Positions 19,688 through 27,808 are shown, numbered from the stretch's first letter. The stretch: 64,000 nt of DNA from Arsenicicoccus dermatophilus (GCF_022568795.1 NZ_JAKZHU010000001.1:1302001-1366000); one strand, 5' to 3'. Translations and numbers: made by a program. Notes: generated by a model from the sequence alone, not told the origin.

Positions 19688-20941
19688 TCAGGATAGATCC
19701 CGCGGGGGGCTTGCGGCAGCACCTGGACGCGGCCGGATGAGTGACGCCGCCCGGACCGCCCCCGCGCCGAACCGCGCGCTGGCCCGGTCCACGGCCAGCT
19801 CGGCGTCCCGCCACCCGTGCTCGCGCTCGTCCAGCGTCGCCTGGCGGGGCACCAGGTCGGCGTCGGCGAGGTTCTCCAGCCGCACCCCGACCAGACGCAC
19901 GCGGGCACGCTGCAGCCCCAGCGCGTCATACAGCTCCCTGGCGACGCGATAGACCTCCTGGCCCACGTCGGTGTGCTCCCGCATGGTGCGGGACCGGGTG
20001 ACGGTGGTGAAGTCGGCGAAGCGCACCTTGATCGACACGGTGCGGGCGACCATCCCCTGGGCGCGCAGCCGGGCCGTGGCGCGATCGGCGAGCTCGAGCA
20101 GGTGCCGGTGGATCTCCACGGGGTCGTCGATGTCCTGGCCGAAGGTCTCGTCCGCGCCGACGGACTTCTCGACGTGGGTGGGGGTCACCCGGCGCGGGTC
20201 GCGGCCCCACGAGAGCTCGTGCAGCGACGCGCCCAACGCCCGCCCCATGGCCCGCTGCAGGGTGGGCAGGGGGGTGTGGGCGATGTCGGCGACGGTGCGC
20301 AGCCCGAGCCGCAGCAGCTGCTCCTCGGTGCGGTCCCCCACCCCCCACAGCGCTCCGACCGGCAGCTGGTGCAGGGTGGGGACGACCTGGTCCACCGGCA
20401 CGACCCGCAGCCCGTCCGGCTTGGCCAGCCCGGACGCGAGCTTGGCCACGAACATGGTGGCGGCGACGCCCACCGAGCAGGTGATCCCCTGCTCGTCGGT
20501 GACCGCGTCCCGGATCTGGCGGGCGATGTGGACCGGACGGCCGTGGCTGCGCACCGAGCCGGACACGTCGAGGAAGGCCTCGTCCACCGAGAGCGGCTCG
20601 ACGACGGGGGTGACCGCGCGGAAGACCGCCATCACCGCCCGGGAGACCTCGGCATAGCGCTCGTGGTCGGGGCGCAGGACCGTCGCCTGCGGGCAGAGCC
20701 GGCGGGCCCGGGCCATGGGCATGGCGGAGGCGACGCCGAACCGGCGGGCCTCGTAGGTCGCCGAGAGGACCACGCCGCGGTTGCCGCCGCCGACGATGAC
20801 GGGGGTCCCGACCAGGTCCGGGTGCTCCAGCAGGGTCACCGAGGCATAGAACGCATCCATGTCCACGTGCAGGACGTGGCACCCGGTGTCGTCGAGACTC
20901 TCCGGGCCTGGTGCGTCGAGGTGGAACTGCCGGCGGCTCAC
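19688..20941 (-). CDS. dinB: DNA polymerase IV (Y-family translesion polymerase)
   Basis: A 417-residue Y-family polymerase that copies past lesions with low fidelity. Catalytic carboxylates are in HVDMDAFYASV and LSVDEAFLDVSG, and the steric-gate region GGNRGVVLSATYEARR is normal. The helix-hairpin-helix thumb is GALWGVGDRTEEQLLRLGL, and the little-finger domain follows. A clear beta-clamp motif was not identified. The GTG at 20941 lies 12 bases after the methyltransferase stop, so the two are probably co-transcribed. No LexA box is visible before this gene, unlike the dnaE2 operon nearby. Confidence 0.93.
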   Translation of the reverse strand: MSRRQFHLDAPGPESLDDTGCHVLHVDMDAFYASVTLLEHPDLVGTPVIVGGGNRGVVLSATYEARRFGVASAMPMARARRLCPQATVLRPDHERYAEVSRAVMAVFRAVTPVVEPLSVDEAFLDVSGSVRSHGRPVHIARQIRDAVTDEQGITCSVGVAATMFVAKLASGLAKPDGLRVVPVDQVVPTLHQLPVGALWGVGDRTEEQLLRLGLRTVADIAHTPLPTLQRAMGRALGASLHELSWGRDPRRVTPTHVEKSVGADETFGQDIDDPVEIHRHLLELADRATARLRAQGMVARTVSIKVRFADFTTVTRSRTMREHTDVGQEVYRVARELYDALGLQRARVRLVGVRLENLADADLVPRQATLDEREHGWRDAELAVDRASARFGAGAVRAASLIRPRPGAAASPPRDLS

Positions 20942-20953
20942 CGGGCCACCGTC

Positions 20954-21736
20954 TCAGTCCCGGACGGCGAGGACGTGCAGGGCCGAGCCGAGCTGGCCGA
21001 GGACGGCGAACTCGGGATGGCTCGCCGCCGCGCGCTCCAGGTCGAGCAACGCCATCCGATCGGCCTCGGAGTCGACGAGCGCGGACGGCACCAGGTCGCT
21101 GAAGATCCGCACCCCGTGGGTGTCGGTGACCTCCAGGCCGGCGGACTCGACGAGAGCGGAGACCGTGGCGACGTCGAAGCGGCGCGGCAGCGGGTCGCCG
21201 GTGCCCCAGCGGGCCTCGGGCGTCGTGAGGGCGTGCTGGGCCTGGCTGAACTGTCCGGCGAGGGCCCGCGCCAGCACCACGGCGAGGCGCTGGGCGACGA
21301 CGAGGCTGAGGGCACCGTGCGGAGCGAGGGCCGTCGCGATCGCCGCCATGCTGCCCGCGGGGTCGTCCACGACCTCGAGCACCCCGTGGCAGCAGACCAG
21401 GTCGGCCGTCCCGGGCTCGTGGACGTCGACGAGGGAGGCGGCGTCGCCCTGCACCCCGCGCACCCGCCCGGCGACCCCGGCCTCGTGCGCGCGCCGGTCG
21501 AAGGCCGCGAGGGCGTCGGGGCTGGGGTCGACCACGGTGACCTGGTGCCCCCGGGCCGCGAGGGCGACGGCGATGCCGCCCGTGCCGCCGCCGAGATCGA
21601 GCACCCGCAGCGCCCGGCCCTGCCGGGCGTGGAGGTCGTCGGCCACGTCCCGGACGGACTCCCAGACGGCGGCGGTGCGCAGGTTGGTCTCCAGGCTGCG
21701 GGAGCGGCGCGTGGTGCGGTCCGTGGGGTCGGGCAT
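20954..21736 (-). CDS. SAM-dependent methyltransferase
   Basis: A 260-residue class I methyltransferase. The AdoMet-binding motif I is RVLDLGGGTGGIAVALA, post-I VTVVDPSPDALAA, and motif III TADLVCCHGVLEVVDDP. It resembles the SmtA/CmoM-like group, but the substrate is not predictable. AAGGAG precedes the ATG. A TAGGGT -10 on the minus strand (21815-21820) would give a leader of about 70 bases. It precedes dinB by 12 bases; such a methyltransferase beside SOS-type polymerases recurs in actinobacteria, but a DNA-damage role is only inferred. Confidence 0.85.
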   Translation of the reverse strand: MPDPTDRTTRRSRSLETNLRTAAVWESVRDVADDLHARQGRALRVLDLGGGTGGIAVALAARGHQVTVVDPSPDALAAFDRRAHEAGVAGRVRGVQGDAASLVDVHEPGTADLVCCHGVLEVVDDPAGSMAAIATALAPHGALSLVVAQRLAVVLARALAGQFSQAQHALTTPEARWGTGDPLPRRFDVATVSALVESAGLEVTDTHGVRIFSDLVPSALVDSEADRMALLDLERAAASHPEFAVLGQLGSALHVLAVRD

Positions 21737-21814
21737 CGCGGGGCTCCTTGGGCGGGCGCCGAGGGCGCGGGGACCGGGCGGGCGGGCTGCGGCACGCGGG
21801 GTGCCGACCCGGCC

Positions 21815-21820
21815 ACCCTA
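21815..21820 (-). promoter_or_regulatory. Candidate -10 box for methyltransferase-dinB
   Basis: TAGGGT on the minus strand lies in the 222-base gap after dnaE2, the only TANNNT hexamer I noticed there. It implies that methyltransferase and dinB have their own promoter. Confidence 0.35.
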
Positions 21821-21958
21821 GTGCGACCTGGGCACCGGAGGTGGGCAGCGACCACCAGGCGTCCCGCCTCGGGTCGAGCAGACCCTGCTCCACCCGTCCC
21901 GGGTGCTGCTACCCCGGTTCCTGCAGGCTGGTGTCGTAGCACCTCGGGTCGGGCCACC

Positions 21959-24900
21959 TCAGTGACCCGAGCTGCCCGGGCTGGAGTGCCACAGCTTGCG
22001 GGGTGCCTCACGCGCGTCACCTCCGGCCGGCTTGATGTCGGCATACGGGGACTGCTCGAAGCCGGAGGCGTGGCGCAGCACCCGCCGCGGTCGCGCACCC
22101 TCGGTGGCGGTCGCGGCGCGCAGGGCCTCGGCCTCCTCGATCGTGTCCGCCTCGACCCGGGCGAGGTGCTCGTGCACGGCGTCCAGGCCGCCGCGCAGCC
22201 ACTGCTCCCACAGCCCCCCGAGCTCCCAGGCGCCCGTGGCGCGCAGGGAGATGCCGCGCGGGCCGGTGCGCCGGACCTCGCCACGCACCACGAGCATCCA
22301 CGAGTGGAACACCGTGGTGGCGTAGGCCCCCTGCACGTCCTCGAAGAAGGTCGCGTCGACCGGACCTGTGGTGTCGTCCAGGGTGAGGAAGACGACCCGC
22401 CGCCCGGACCGCACCGGCGGGGTCTGGGTGGCGACCTTGATCCCCGCGACGAGCACCGAGGCCCGGCTGCGCTGCCGGAGCAGCTCGGCGGAGCGCACCA
22501 CGCCCAGCGCGTCCAGCAGGGGTGCATAGGGCTCGAGGACGTGGGCGGACGCGTCCAGGCCGAGCACGTCCAGCTCGGCGCGCACCCGCTCCACCTGGGT
22601 CATCTCCGGCAGGCCGGACCCGAGGGTCAGCTCGGGCGCATCCCCCAGGTCCAGGGTGAGCTGGACGGCCTGCTCCTCGGCGGCGACGACGGGGGCGTGC
22701 TGCCGGGACTGCCAGGCCGCGGCCGAGCGCACGTCCGTGCCGGCGCCCGCTGACGTGACCGCCTGTCGCTCAGGAGCCCAGCCCCCGGAGGTCGCGCGCC
22801 CGGCCACCCGCGGGCCGGAGGGGGTCTGCCTGGTCCGGCCGGCATACGGCGAGGGCTCCTGCTGGGTGCTGCTGCGCGTCGCGTGGTCCTGACGCAGCCG
22901 GCGGGCCGTGGCCTCGCGGGCGCCGGTGGTCGAGCCGGACGTCGTCCGTCGGGCGCGGTTGCCCCGCCCGCCGGGTCCCCGGGTCGTGGCCCGGGTCCAA
23001 CGCTCCAGCTCGGCGACGTGCAGCAGCAGGTCGCGGCGGGTGACCTTGCCCCGGCGGCCGAGCCCGGCGGCAGCCCGGTGACCGCCGAGTCCGTAGAGCG
23101 AGTCGAGCGCTCCCGCCACGACGAGCCGCTCCAGGGTCGGTCGGGAGGGGCGGGCCCGGTTCCAGACGTCGGCGAGGGTCGCGTAGGGCTGTCCGGCGAC
23201 GAGGGCGTGCACCTCGGCCTCGCTGATCCCCTTGACGTCGGCGAGGGACAGCCGAATGCCGTAGGCCCGCCCGTCGGGCAGGTCGGGGTGGGGCGGACCG
23301 GGTCGGGTCGGCCGGTCCAGGATCGGCGGCGGGGGCTCCTCCCGGGGAGCCACCCGCTCGATCCGGTAGTCGGCACCGGAGGCATTGACGTCCAGGCCGA
23401 GGACCGCGATCCCCAGGCTGCGGGCGTCGTCGAGGACGAGGCGCTTGGGATACATGCCCGGGTCGTGGGTCAGGACCCCGGCCAGGAAGGCCGCCGGGTG
23501 GTGGGCCTTGAGCCACGCGGACTGATAGGTCGGCAGGGCGAAGGCCGCGGCATGAGCCTTGCAGAAGCCGAACGACGCGAAGGCGCGCAGTACCTCCCAG
23601 ATCCGGTCCACGTCCGCCTCGGCATACCCCCGCGCGGCCGCCGCCGGGCGCCACCAAGCCTCGACCTCCGCCTGACCGTCAGGCGATCCCATGGCGCGTC
23701 GCACCTCGTCGGCCTGCGCCAGGGACACCCCCGCCGTCTCGGCGACGATGCGCAGCACCTGCTCGTGGAAGACCACCACGCCCGCGGTCTCGCGCAGCGC
23801 CGGGACGAGGGTCTCGTGCAGGTAGTCCGGCTCCGCCCAGCCCTGACGGGCCCGCAGGAAGGGGGTGATCATGTCCGACTTCACCGGCCCGGGACGGAAC
23901 AGCGAGATGTCGATCACGATGTCCTCGAAGGACTCCGGCCCGAACTTGCCGATCAGCTCGCGCTGCCCGGGCGACTCGATCTGGAAGCACCCCAGGGTGT
24001 GGGTGGACCGGATCAGGCGGAAGGTCGCCTCGTCGTCCAGAGGGACCTGCGAGCGGTCGTCGAGGTCGATGCGGATCCCGTCCACCCGCTCCACCTCGGC
24101 CACCGCATGAGCCATCGCCGACTGCATCCGGATGCCGAGGACATCGAGCTTGAGGAAGCCGACGGCCTCCACGTCGTCCTTGTCGAAGTGGCTCATCGGG
24201 AAGCCCAGCCAGCTCGCCTCCACGGGGGTGCGGTCGAGCAGCTCGGAGTTGGACAGCACCACCCCGCAGGGGTGCAGCGCGACGTGGCGCGGCAGCCCGT
24301 CGACCCGCTCGACGAGGTCGAAGAAGGTCTGCAGCCGGGGCGCATCCAGACCGCTCGCCCGCAGCTCGGGCAGGTCGGCGATCGCGGACCGGGCGTCGCG
24401 GGCCCGCACGTGGGGGAAGGCCTTGGCGATCGCGTCGACCTCGATCGGGGGCATTCCCAGCGCCGCACCGACGTCGCGCACGGCATGGCGCACGCGATAG
24501 GTGTCCATCATCGACACGCAGGTCACCCGGTCCCCGCCGAAGCGGTCCAGGATCCGCTCGTAGATCGCGGTGCGCCGGTCGGACTCCACGTCGACGTCGA
24601 TGTCGGGCAGCTGGGCCCGCAGCGGCGAGCAGAAGCGCTCCATGAGCAGGTCGTAGCGGATGGGATCGACCCCGCTGATGCCGAGCAGGTAGTTGATCAG
24701 GCTGCCCGCGCCGGACCCGCGCGCCGCGACCCGACCGTCCATCTCCCGGATCAGGTCGCAGACGGTGGCCACGGTGAGGAAGTACGTCGGGTAGCCGAGC
24801 GCCCCCACCACCTGCAGCTCGTCGTCGAGCCGCGCCTCGACCCGGGCGAGCTCGGGGGCCGTGGCGTCCGGATAGCGCCGGTGCAGGGTCGAGCGGCACC

Positions 24901-25684
24901 GCTCGGTGAGCTCCGCCTGCGGGGTCCGACCAGGGCGTAGGTCGAGGATCCCCGGCTCGGGCAGCTGCACCGAGCCGAGCCCCAGGTCGGTGCGCGGGTC
25001 CAGCACGCAGTCCCCGGCCACCCGCAGGGTCGCCCGCACCAGCTCGGCGGCCCGGGCACCGTCGTCACCGCACACCAGCCGGGCCCGCTCGAGCATGTCA
25101 CCGGTCGAGGCCAGGTGCCCCAGGGTGGTGACCCGGTCCAGGTGGCGGGTGTCGAGCACCACGAGGCGCCGTGCGGCGTCCAGGACGTCAGCGGTGATCG
25201 CCTCCTCCGGGCGGCCGTGCCGGACGGCAGCGGTGAGCACGTCCGGCACCCCGGTCTCGTCGGCGAGGGCCAGCAGCCCGGCGGCCTGGCGGCGGCTGCC
25301 GACCGACCCCGGCGGGCCCTGGTGGCAGAAGACCTCGACGACCAGCGACCCCTGCGGCAGCGCCCGGCGCCAGCGCTCCAACAGGGTGCGGGCCAGGTCG
25401 GAGCGGCCCCGCAGCAGGGCCCGTCCGACATCGGAGTCGGGACCCACCAGGACGGTCAGCGCGGCCTCGTCCGCCGTCCGGCCCGGACCCGCGCCCCGGC
25501 TCCCCTCGGCGAGCAGCCGGACGTGCTCGGCCACCAGGTCCAGGCTGGTCACGGGCTCGCCCCGCTCCCCCGCGAGATGGGTGGCCGTGACCAGCCGGCA
25601 CAGTCGCGCCCAGCCCTGGCCCCGCCCCACGCGGGCCTGCCCGCGGGCGAGCACCGTCACCCGCGGCAGGCGCGGATCCACCAC
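21959..25684 (-). CDS. dnaE2: Error-prone DNA polymerase III alpha subunit, main open frame (separated from its N-terminus by a frameshift)
   Basis: This 1241-residue frame holds the rest of the PHP region and the full polymerase of the DnaE2 type, which performs damage-induced mutagenesis. Catalytic aspartates are in LPDIDVDVESDRR and GFLKLDVLGIRM. The fingers segment PLDDEATFRLIRSTHTLGCFQ and the helix-hairpin-helix are present, and an OB domain ends the protein. Between the hairpin motif and the OB domain is an extra low-complexity Arg/Thr/Ser/Gln-rich insert of roughly 130 residues, making it longer than usual. The natural N-terminus lies in another frame (25657-25956), so one base seems missing near 25692-25694. 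It is part of the LexA-box operon with DUF6504 and HEPN genes. Confidence 0.88.
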   Translation of the reverse strand: MVDPRLPRVTVLARGQARVGRGQGWARLCRLVTATHLAGERGEPVTSLDLVAEHVRLLAEGSRGAGPGRTADEAALTVLVGPDSDVGRALLRGRSDLARTLLERWRRALPQGSLVVEVFCHQGPPGSVGSRRQAAGLLALADETGVPDVLTAAVRHGRPEEAITADVLDAARRLVVLDTRHLDRVTTLGHLASTGDMLERARLVCGDDGARAAELVRATLRVAGDCVLDPRTDLGLGSVQLPEPGILDLRPGRTPQAELTERCRSTLHRRYPDATAPELARVEARLDDELQVVGALGYPTYFLTVATVCDLIREMDGRVAARGSGAGSLINYLLGISGVDPIRYDLLMERFCSPLRAQLPDIDVDVESDRRTAIYERILDRFGGDRVTCVSMMDTYRVRHAVRDVGAALGMPPIEVDAIAKAFPHVRARDARSAIADLPELRASGLDAPRLQTFFDLVERVDGLPRHVALHPCGVVLSNSELLDRTPVEASWLGFPMSHFDKDDVEAVGFLKLDVLGIRMQSAMAHAVAEVERVDGIRIDLDDRSQVPLDDEATFRLIRSTHTLGCFQIESPGQRELIGKFGPESFEDIVIDISLFRPGPVKSDMITPFLRARQGWAEPDYLHETLVPALRETAGVVVFHEQVLRIVAETAGVSLAQADEVRRAMGSPDGQAEVEAWWRPAAAARGYAEADVDRIWEVLRAFASFGFCKAHAAAFALPTYQSAWLKAHHPAAFLAGVLTHDPGMYPKRLVLDDARSLGIAVLGLDVNASGADYRIERVAPREEPPPPILDRPTRPGPPHPDLPDGRAYGIRLSLADVKGISEAEVHALVAGQPYATLADVWNRARPSRPTLERLVVAGALDSLYGLGGHRAAAGLGRRGKVTRRDLLLHVAELERWTRATTRGPGGRGNRARRTTSGSTTGAREATARRLRQDHATRSSTQQEPSPYAGRTRQTPSGPRVAGRATSGGWAPERQAVTSAGAGTDVRSAAAWQSRQHAPVVAAEEQAVQLTLDLGDAPELTLGSGLPEMTQVERVRAELDVLGLDASAHVLEPYAPLLDALGVVRSAELLRQRSRASVLVAGIKVATQTPPVRSGRRVVFLTLDDTTGPVDATFFEDVQGAYATTVFHSWMLVVRGEVRRTGPRGISLRATGAWELGGLWEQWLRGGLDAVHEHLARVEADTIEEAEALRAATATEGARPRRVLRHASGFEQSPYADIKPAGGDAREAPRKLWHSSPGSSGH

Positions 25685-25956
25685 GGCGCCGCCCGCACCG
25701 GGGTGCGCCCCGCGGGGCGCACCACCTGACCGGCGTGCTCCCCCACCGCCAGGTCGACGCCCAGGATCGGGGCGACCTGCGCGGCCAGGCAGGCCTGCGC
25801 GAACTTCACCGCGCCGTAGAGCCCGTCGCGGTCGGTCAGGGCCAGCGCCCGCTGACCGTGCCCCGCGGCCAGGGCGACCAGGTCGGCGGGGGTCGTCGTG
25901 CCGTAGCGCAGCGAGTGCCCCGACGCGACGTGCAGGTGGACGAAGTCAGCAGACAC
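25657..25956 (-). pseudogene. dnaE2: N-terminal PHP-domain fragment of dnaE2, out of frame with the rest
   Basis: These 99 codons start with FVHLHVASGHSLRYG and include ALTDRDGLYGAVKF and LGVDLAVG, which is the expected start of DnaE2. Family similarity ends near RTPVR, and a stop follows at 25657. The other frame continues with family sequence (VVDPRLPRVTVL). A single inserted base in the CCC run at 25692-25694 (plus strand) would join both into one protein of about 1331 codons. The GTG at 25956 overlaps the end of the HEPN gene by 11 bases. This could be a real mutation or an assembly/sequencing error. Confidence 0.8.
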
Positions 25957-26377
25957 CGGTGGCCACCTGCAACGACGGCAAGGGGGCGTGCGGCGCCACC
26001 CCCAACGAGGACTCCACCAGCCCCAGGAAGGTCTCCGAGGCCCGGACCAGGTCGTCGGCGGCGCGGACCGGCACCGGGCCGCCCCGCTCCGCGACCGCCC
26101 GCCGCCGCGCCGAGGCGGTGTAGAACGCCGCCCACTCCGTCAGCTCCGGCGCCGCCGGCGGCAGCAGCTCCCAGACGCTGCGAGGTCGTCCCTTGGCCGT
26201 GGGACGACCCCGGGTGGCGAGCAGAGCCGCCGCCGCGCGCAGGCCCGCCAGGTGCGCCGCCACGTAGCGGTCGGCGGGGCTCGTCGCGGTGATCGCCTCG
26301 CCCAGCGCCGCGTAGGCCCGGTCCAGCAGGTCCAGGCTCGCGCTCGCCAGCGGGGGTCGGGTCTCGGCGATGGTCAT
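25946..26377 (-). CDS. SAV_6107-family HEPN domain protein
   Basis: A 143-residue helical protein of the SAV_6107 HEPN family, regularly found next to actinobacterial polymerase genes of the DnaE2/DinB kind. The segment DRYVAAHLAGLRAAAALL contains Arg-x4-His, the active-site motif of HEPN ribonucleases (R at about 41, H at about 46). Whether it cuts RNA or only binds partners is unknown. It overlaps dnaE2 by 11 bases, so the genes are translationally coupled. I chose the ATG at 26377, about ten bases after AGCAGG; a GTG three codons upstream is possible. It lies downstream of the LexA box via DUF6504. Confidence 0.8.
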   Translation of the reverse strand: MTIAETRPPLASASLDLLDRAYAALGEAITATSPADRYVAAHLAGLRAAAALLATRGRPTAKGRPRSVWELLPPAAPELTEWAAFYTASARRRAVAERGGPVPVRAADDLVRASETFLGLVESSLGVAPHAPLPSLQVATGVC

Positions 26378-26431
26378 GTCGGGCACCTGCTCTCGGTCGT
26401 CGGTCGTGGTCGTATGCCGGGGTGGTGAGCC

Positions 26432-26468
26432 CGTCCCTCGGTCGGGTCCTCACGGGGGGACTCAGTCG
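26432..26468. repeat. 37-bp direct repeat, copy 1
   Basis: This 37-base sequence recurs identically at 26510-26546, 78 bases away. It contains CGTCCCTCGGTCGGGTCCTC. This copy lies between the DUF6504 and HEPN genes. It looks like a small dispersed genomic repeat; other copies outside the window cannot be checked. Confidence 0.85.
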
Positions 26469-26509
26469 ATCTGTTGCCGACCGAGTCCGACCCCGCTCCG
26501 GGCCTCCCT

Positions 26510-26546
26510 CGTCCCTCGGTCGGGTCCTCACGGGGGGACTCAGTCG
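26510..26546. repeat. 37-bp direct repeat, copy 2
   Basis: Identical to the 37 bases at 26432-26468. This copy overlaps the last two codons and stop of the DUF6504 gene, so its tail contributes coding sequence. The 41 bases between copies are not repeated. Confidence 0.85.
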
Positions 26547-26818
26547 GAGAGCCCGACGAGCTGCCATCGCGCCCCCCGCACCGCCAGGTCGTAGACCCCC
26601 GGGACGCCGCAGCGGCCCGGAGCCGCCTCGACCCGCCATACCTCCTCCTCGAGGTCGGCCGCGGTGACCGAGCGGGTGTCCGGGACCTCGTGCCACCACG
26701 GGCGACGCTCGCGCCAGTGGTCGACGACGTCCCGCACGTCGTAGAGCCGACCCCGCCAGATGAACTGCAGCGGACGGTCCTCGTGGCGGACCTCGATCAC
26801 CTCGTCACAACGGCGCAT
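26540..26818 (-). CDS. DUF6504 family protein
   Basis: A 92-residue small protein of the DUF6504 family, found in actinobacteria beside dnaE2 or other SOS genes. Function unknown. The sequence RPLQFIWRGRLYDVRDVVDHWRER suggests a compact beta-barrel-like fold. Tryptophan content is high and there is no signal peptide. The ATG at 26818 follows GAGGAGGGG. It is the first gene after the LexA-box promoter, about 160 bases ahead of the HEPN gene. The end of the gene lies inside a 37-bp repeat copy. Confidence 0.78.
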   Translation of the reverse strand: MRRCDEVIEVRHEDRPLQFIWRGRLYDVRDVVDHWRERRPWWHEVPDTRSVTAADLEEEVWRVEAAPGRCGVPGVYDLAVRGARWQLVGLSD

Positions 26819-26863
26819 GGCCCCTCCTCAGAAGTCGGAAGATCGGGCGCTCGAACACCCAAG

Positions 26864-26879
26864 CCGAACACGTGTTCGA
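26864..26879 (-). promoter_or_regulatory. LexA (SOS) box of the DUF6504-HEPN-dnaE2 operon
   Basis: The palindrome CGAAC-ACGT-GTTCG at 26865-26878, extended to CCGAACACGTGTTCGA at 26864-26879, matches the actinobacterial LexA consensus TCGAAC-N4-GTTCGA in 15 of 16 positions. It lies directly downstream of the -10 box TAGAGT and would cover the transcription start. An extra half site TCGAAC is at 26851-26856. Confidence 0.85.
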
Positions 26880-26887
26880 CAAGAAGA

Positions 26888-26893
26888 ACTCTA
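26888..26893 (-). promoter_or_regulatory. -10 box of SOS operon promoter
   Basis: TAGAGT on the minus strand lies just upstream of the LexA box. Transcription would start near 26881, giving a leader of about 62 bases to the DUF6504 ATG. Confidence 0.5.
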
Positions 26894-27020
26894 GGCGCCA
26901 CCACCGACAGACCCCACCCCGTTGTCGCTCACGTGCGTATCGCCGCAGGTCAGAGCCTCCGTGACCGGATCGAGACCGGCGAGTCCCGGCGACCGGGAAG
27001 CACGGCTCCACCCCCGCCCT

Positions 27021-27026
27021 TACCGT
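27021..27026 (+). promoter_or_regulatory. Candidate -10 box for DUF4126 gene
   Basis: TACCGT lies 30 bases before the ATG at 27057, allowing a leader of about 24 bases with the ribosome site CGAGGAGA. Confidence 0.4.
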
Positions 27027-27056
27027 GATGCCACATCCCCCGACCGAGGAGAACGA

Positions 27057-27737
27057 ATGGGTACCGAGCTGCTGCCGATGGTCTTCACCAGCGGATGGGC
27101 GAGCGGCATCAACGCCTACGCCGTCGTGCTGGTGCTCGGCCTGGCGGGGAGGTTCTTCGCCATCGACCAGGTGCCCGCCGTCCTCACCCGGCCGGACGTG
27201 ATGATCGCGGCCGGGGTGCTCTTCCTGCTCGAGATGTTCGCCGACAAGATCCCCTACGTGGACTCGGTCTGGGACAGCGTGCACACCGCGGTCCGGCCCG
27301 CCGTCGGCGCCACCCTCGGCTATCTCCTGGCCGGGCACGGCAGCTCGGGGCTGGAGCAGGCCTTCGCGGCCGCGACCGGCGGCTTCACCGCGCTGGCCAG
27401 CCACGGCGTCAAGGCGGGCCTGCGCGCCGGCGTCAACTCCTCCCCCGAGCCGGTGAGCAACGTCGCCGTCTCCACGGCCGAGGACGTCGCCGTCGTCGGC
27501 GTGATGACCCTCGCCACCGACCACCCCTGGGCCGCCGCGATCATCGCCGGCATCCTGCTCCTGGCCGGGATCGTCGCGATCGGCTTCCTGCTGCGCCGCA
27601 TCGTCGGCGCCAAGCGACGCTACGACCGCTGGGGCACCGGCCTGATCGCCGACGCCCGCGCCGGCATCGGGCTCGGCGGCAGCAGCCGCGAGGAGCGCTC
27701 GGTGCACCCGGTCCACCGGGACGACCGAGAGGTATGA
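27057..27737 (+). CDS. DUF4126 family membrane protein
   Basis: A 226-residue membrane protein of the DUF4126 family, function unknown. It opens with the typical FTSGWASGINAYAVVLVLG. Hydrophobic segments cluster at about 14-34, 48-64, 80-96, 135-158 and 160-182, separated by an Ala/Gly-rich segment around SHGVKAGLRAGVNSSPEPVSN that is characteristic of the family. The C-terminus is basic and cytoplasmic. The ATG follows GAGGAGA. It is convergent with metF, with two hairpins between. Confidence 0.85.
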   Translation: MGTELLPMVFTSGWASGINAYAVVLVLGLAGRFFAIDQVPAVLTRPDVMIAAGVLFLLEMFADKIPYVDSVWDSVHTAVRPAVGATLGYLLAGHGSSGLEQAFAAATGGFTALASHGVKAGLRAGVNSSPEPVSNVAVSTAEDVAVVGVMTLATDHPWAAAIIAGILLLAGIVAIGFLLRRIVGAKRRYDRWGTGLIADARAGIGLGGSSREERSVHPVHRDDREV

Positions 27738-27766
27738 CGGCCCGCCGGACCCCGGTCCGGCGCCTG

Positions 27767-27808
27767 CACCACGGTCCGGCCGGACGTACCCCCACCCGGA
27801 CCGTGGTG
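27767..27808. terminator. Bidirectional terminator between DUF4126 and metF genes
   Basis: A 13-bp perfect stem (27767-27779 with 27796-27808) and a 16-base loop separate the convergent genes. A smaller 8-bp hairpin (27743-27750 with 27755-27762) lies just before it. Confidence 0.65.
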
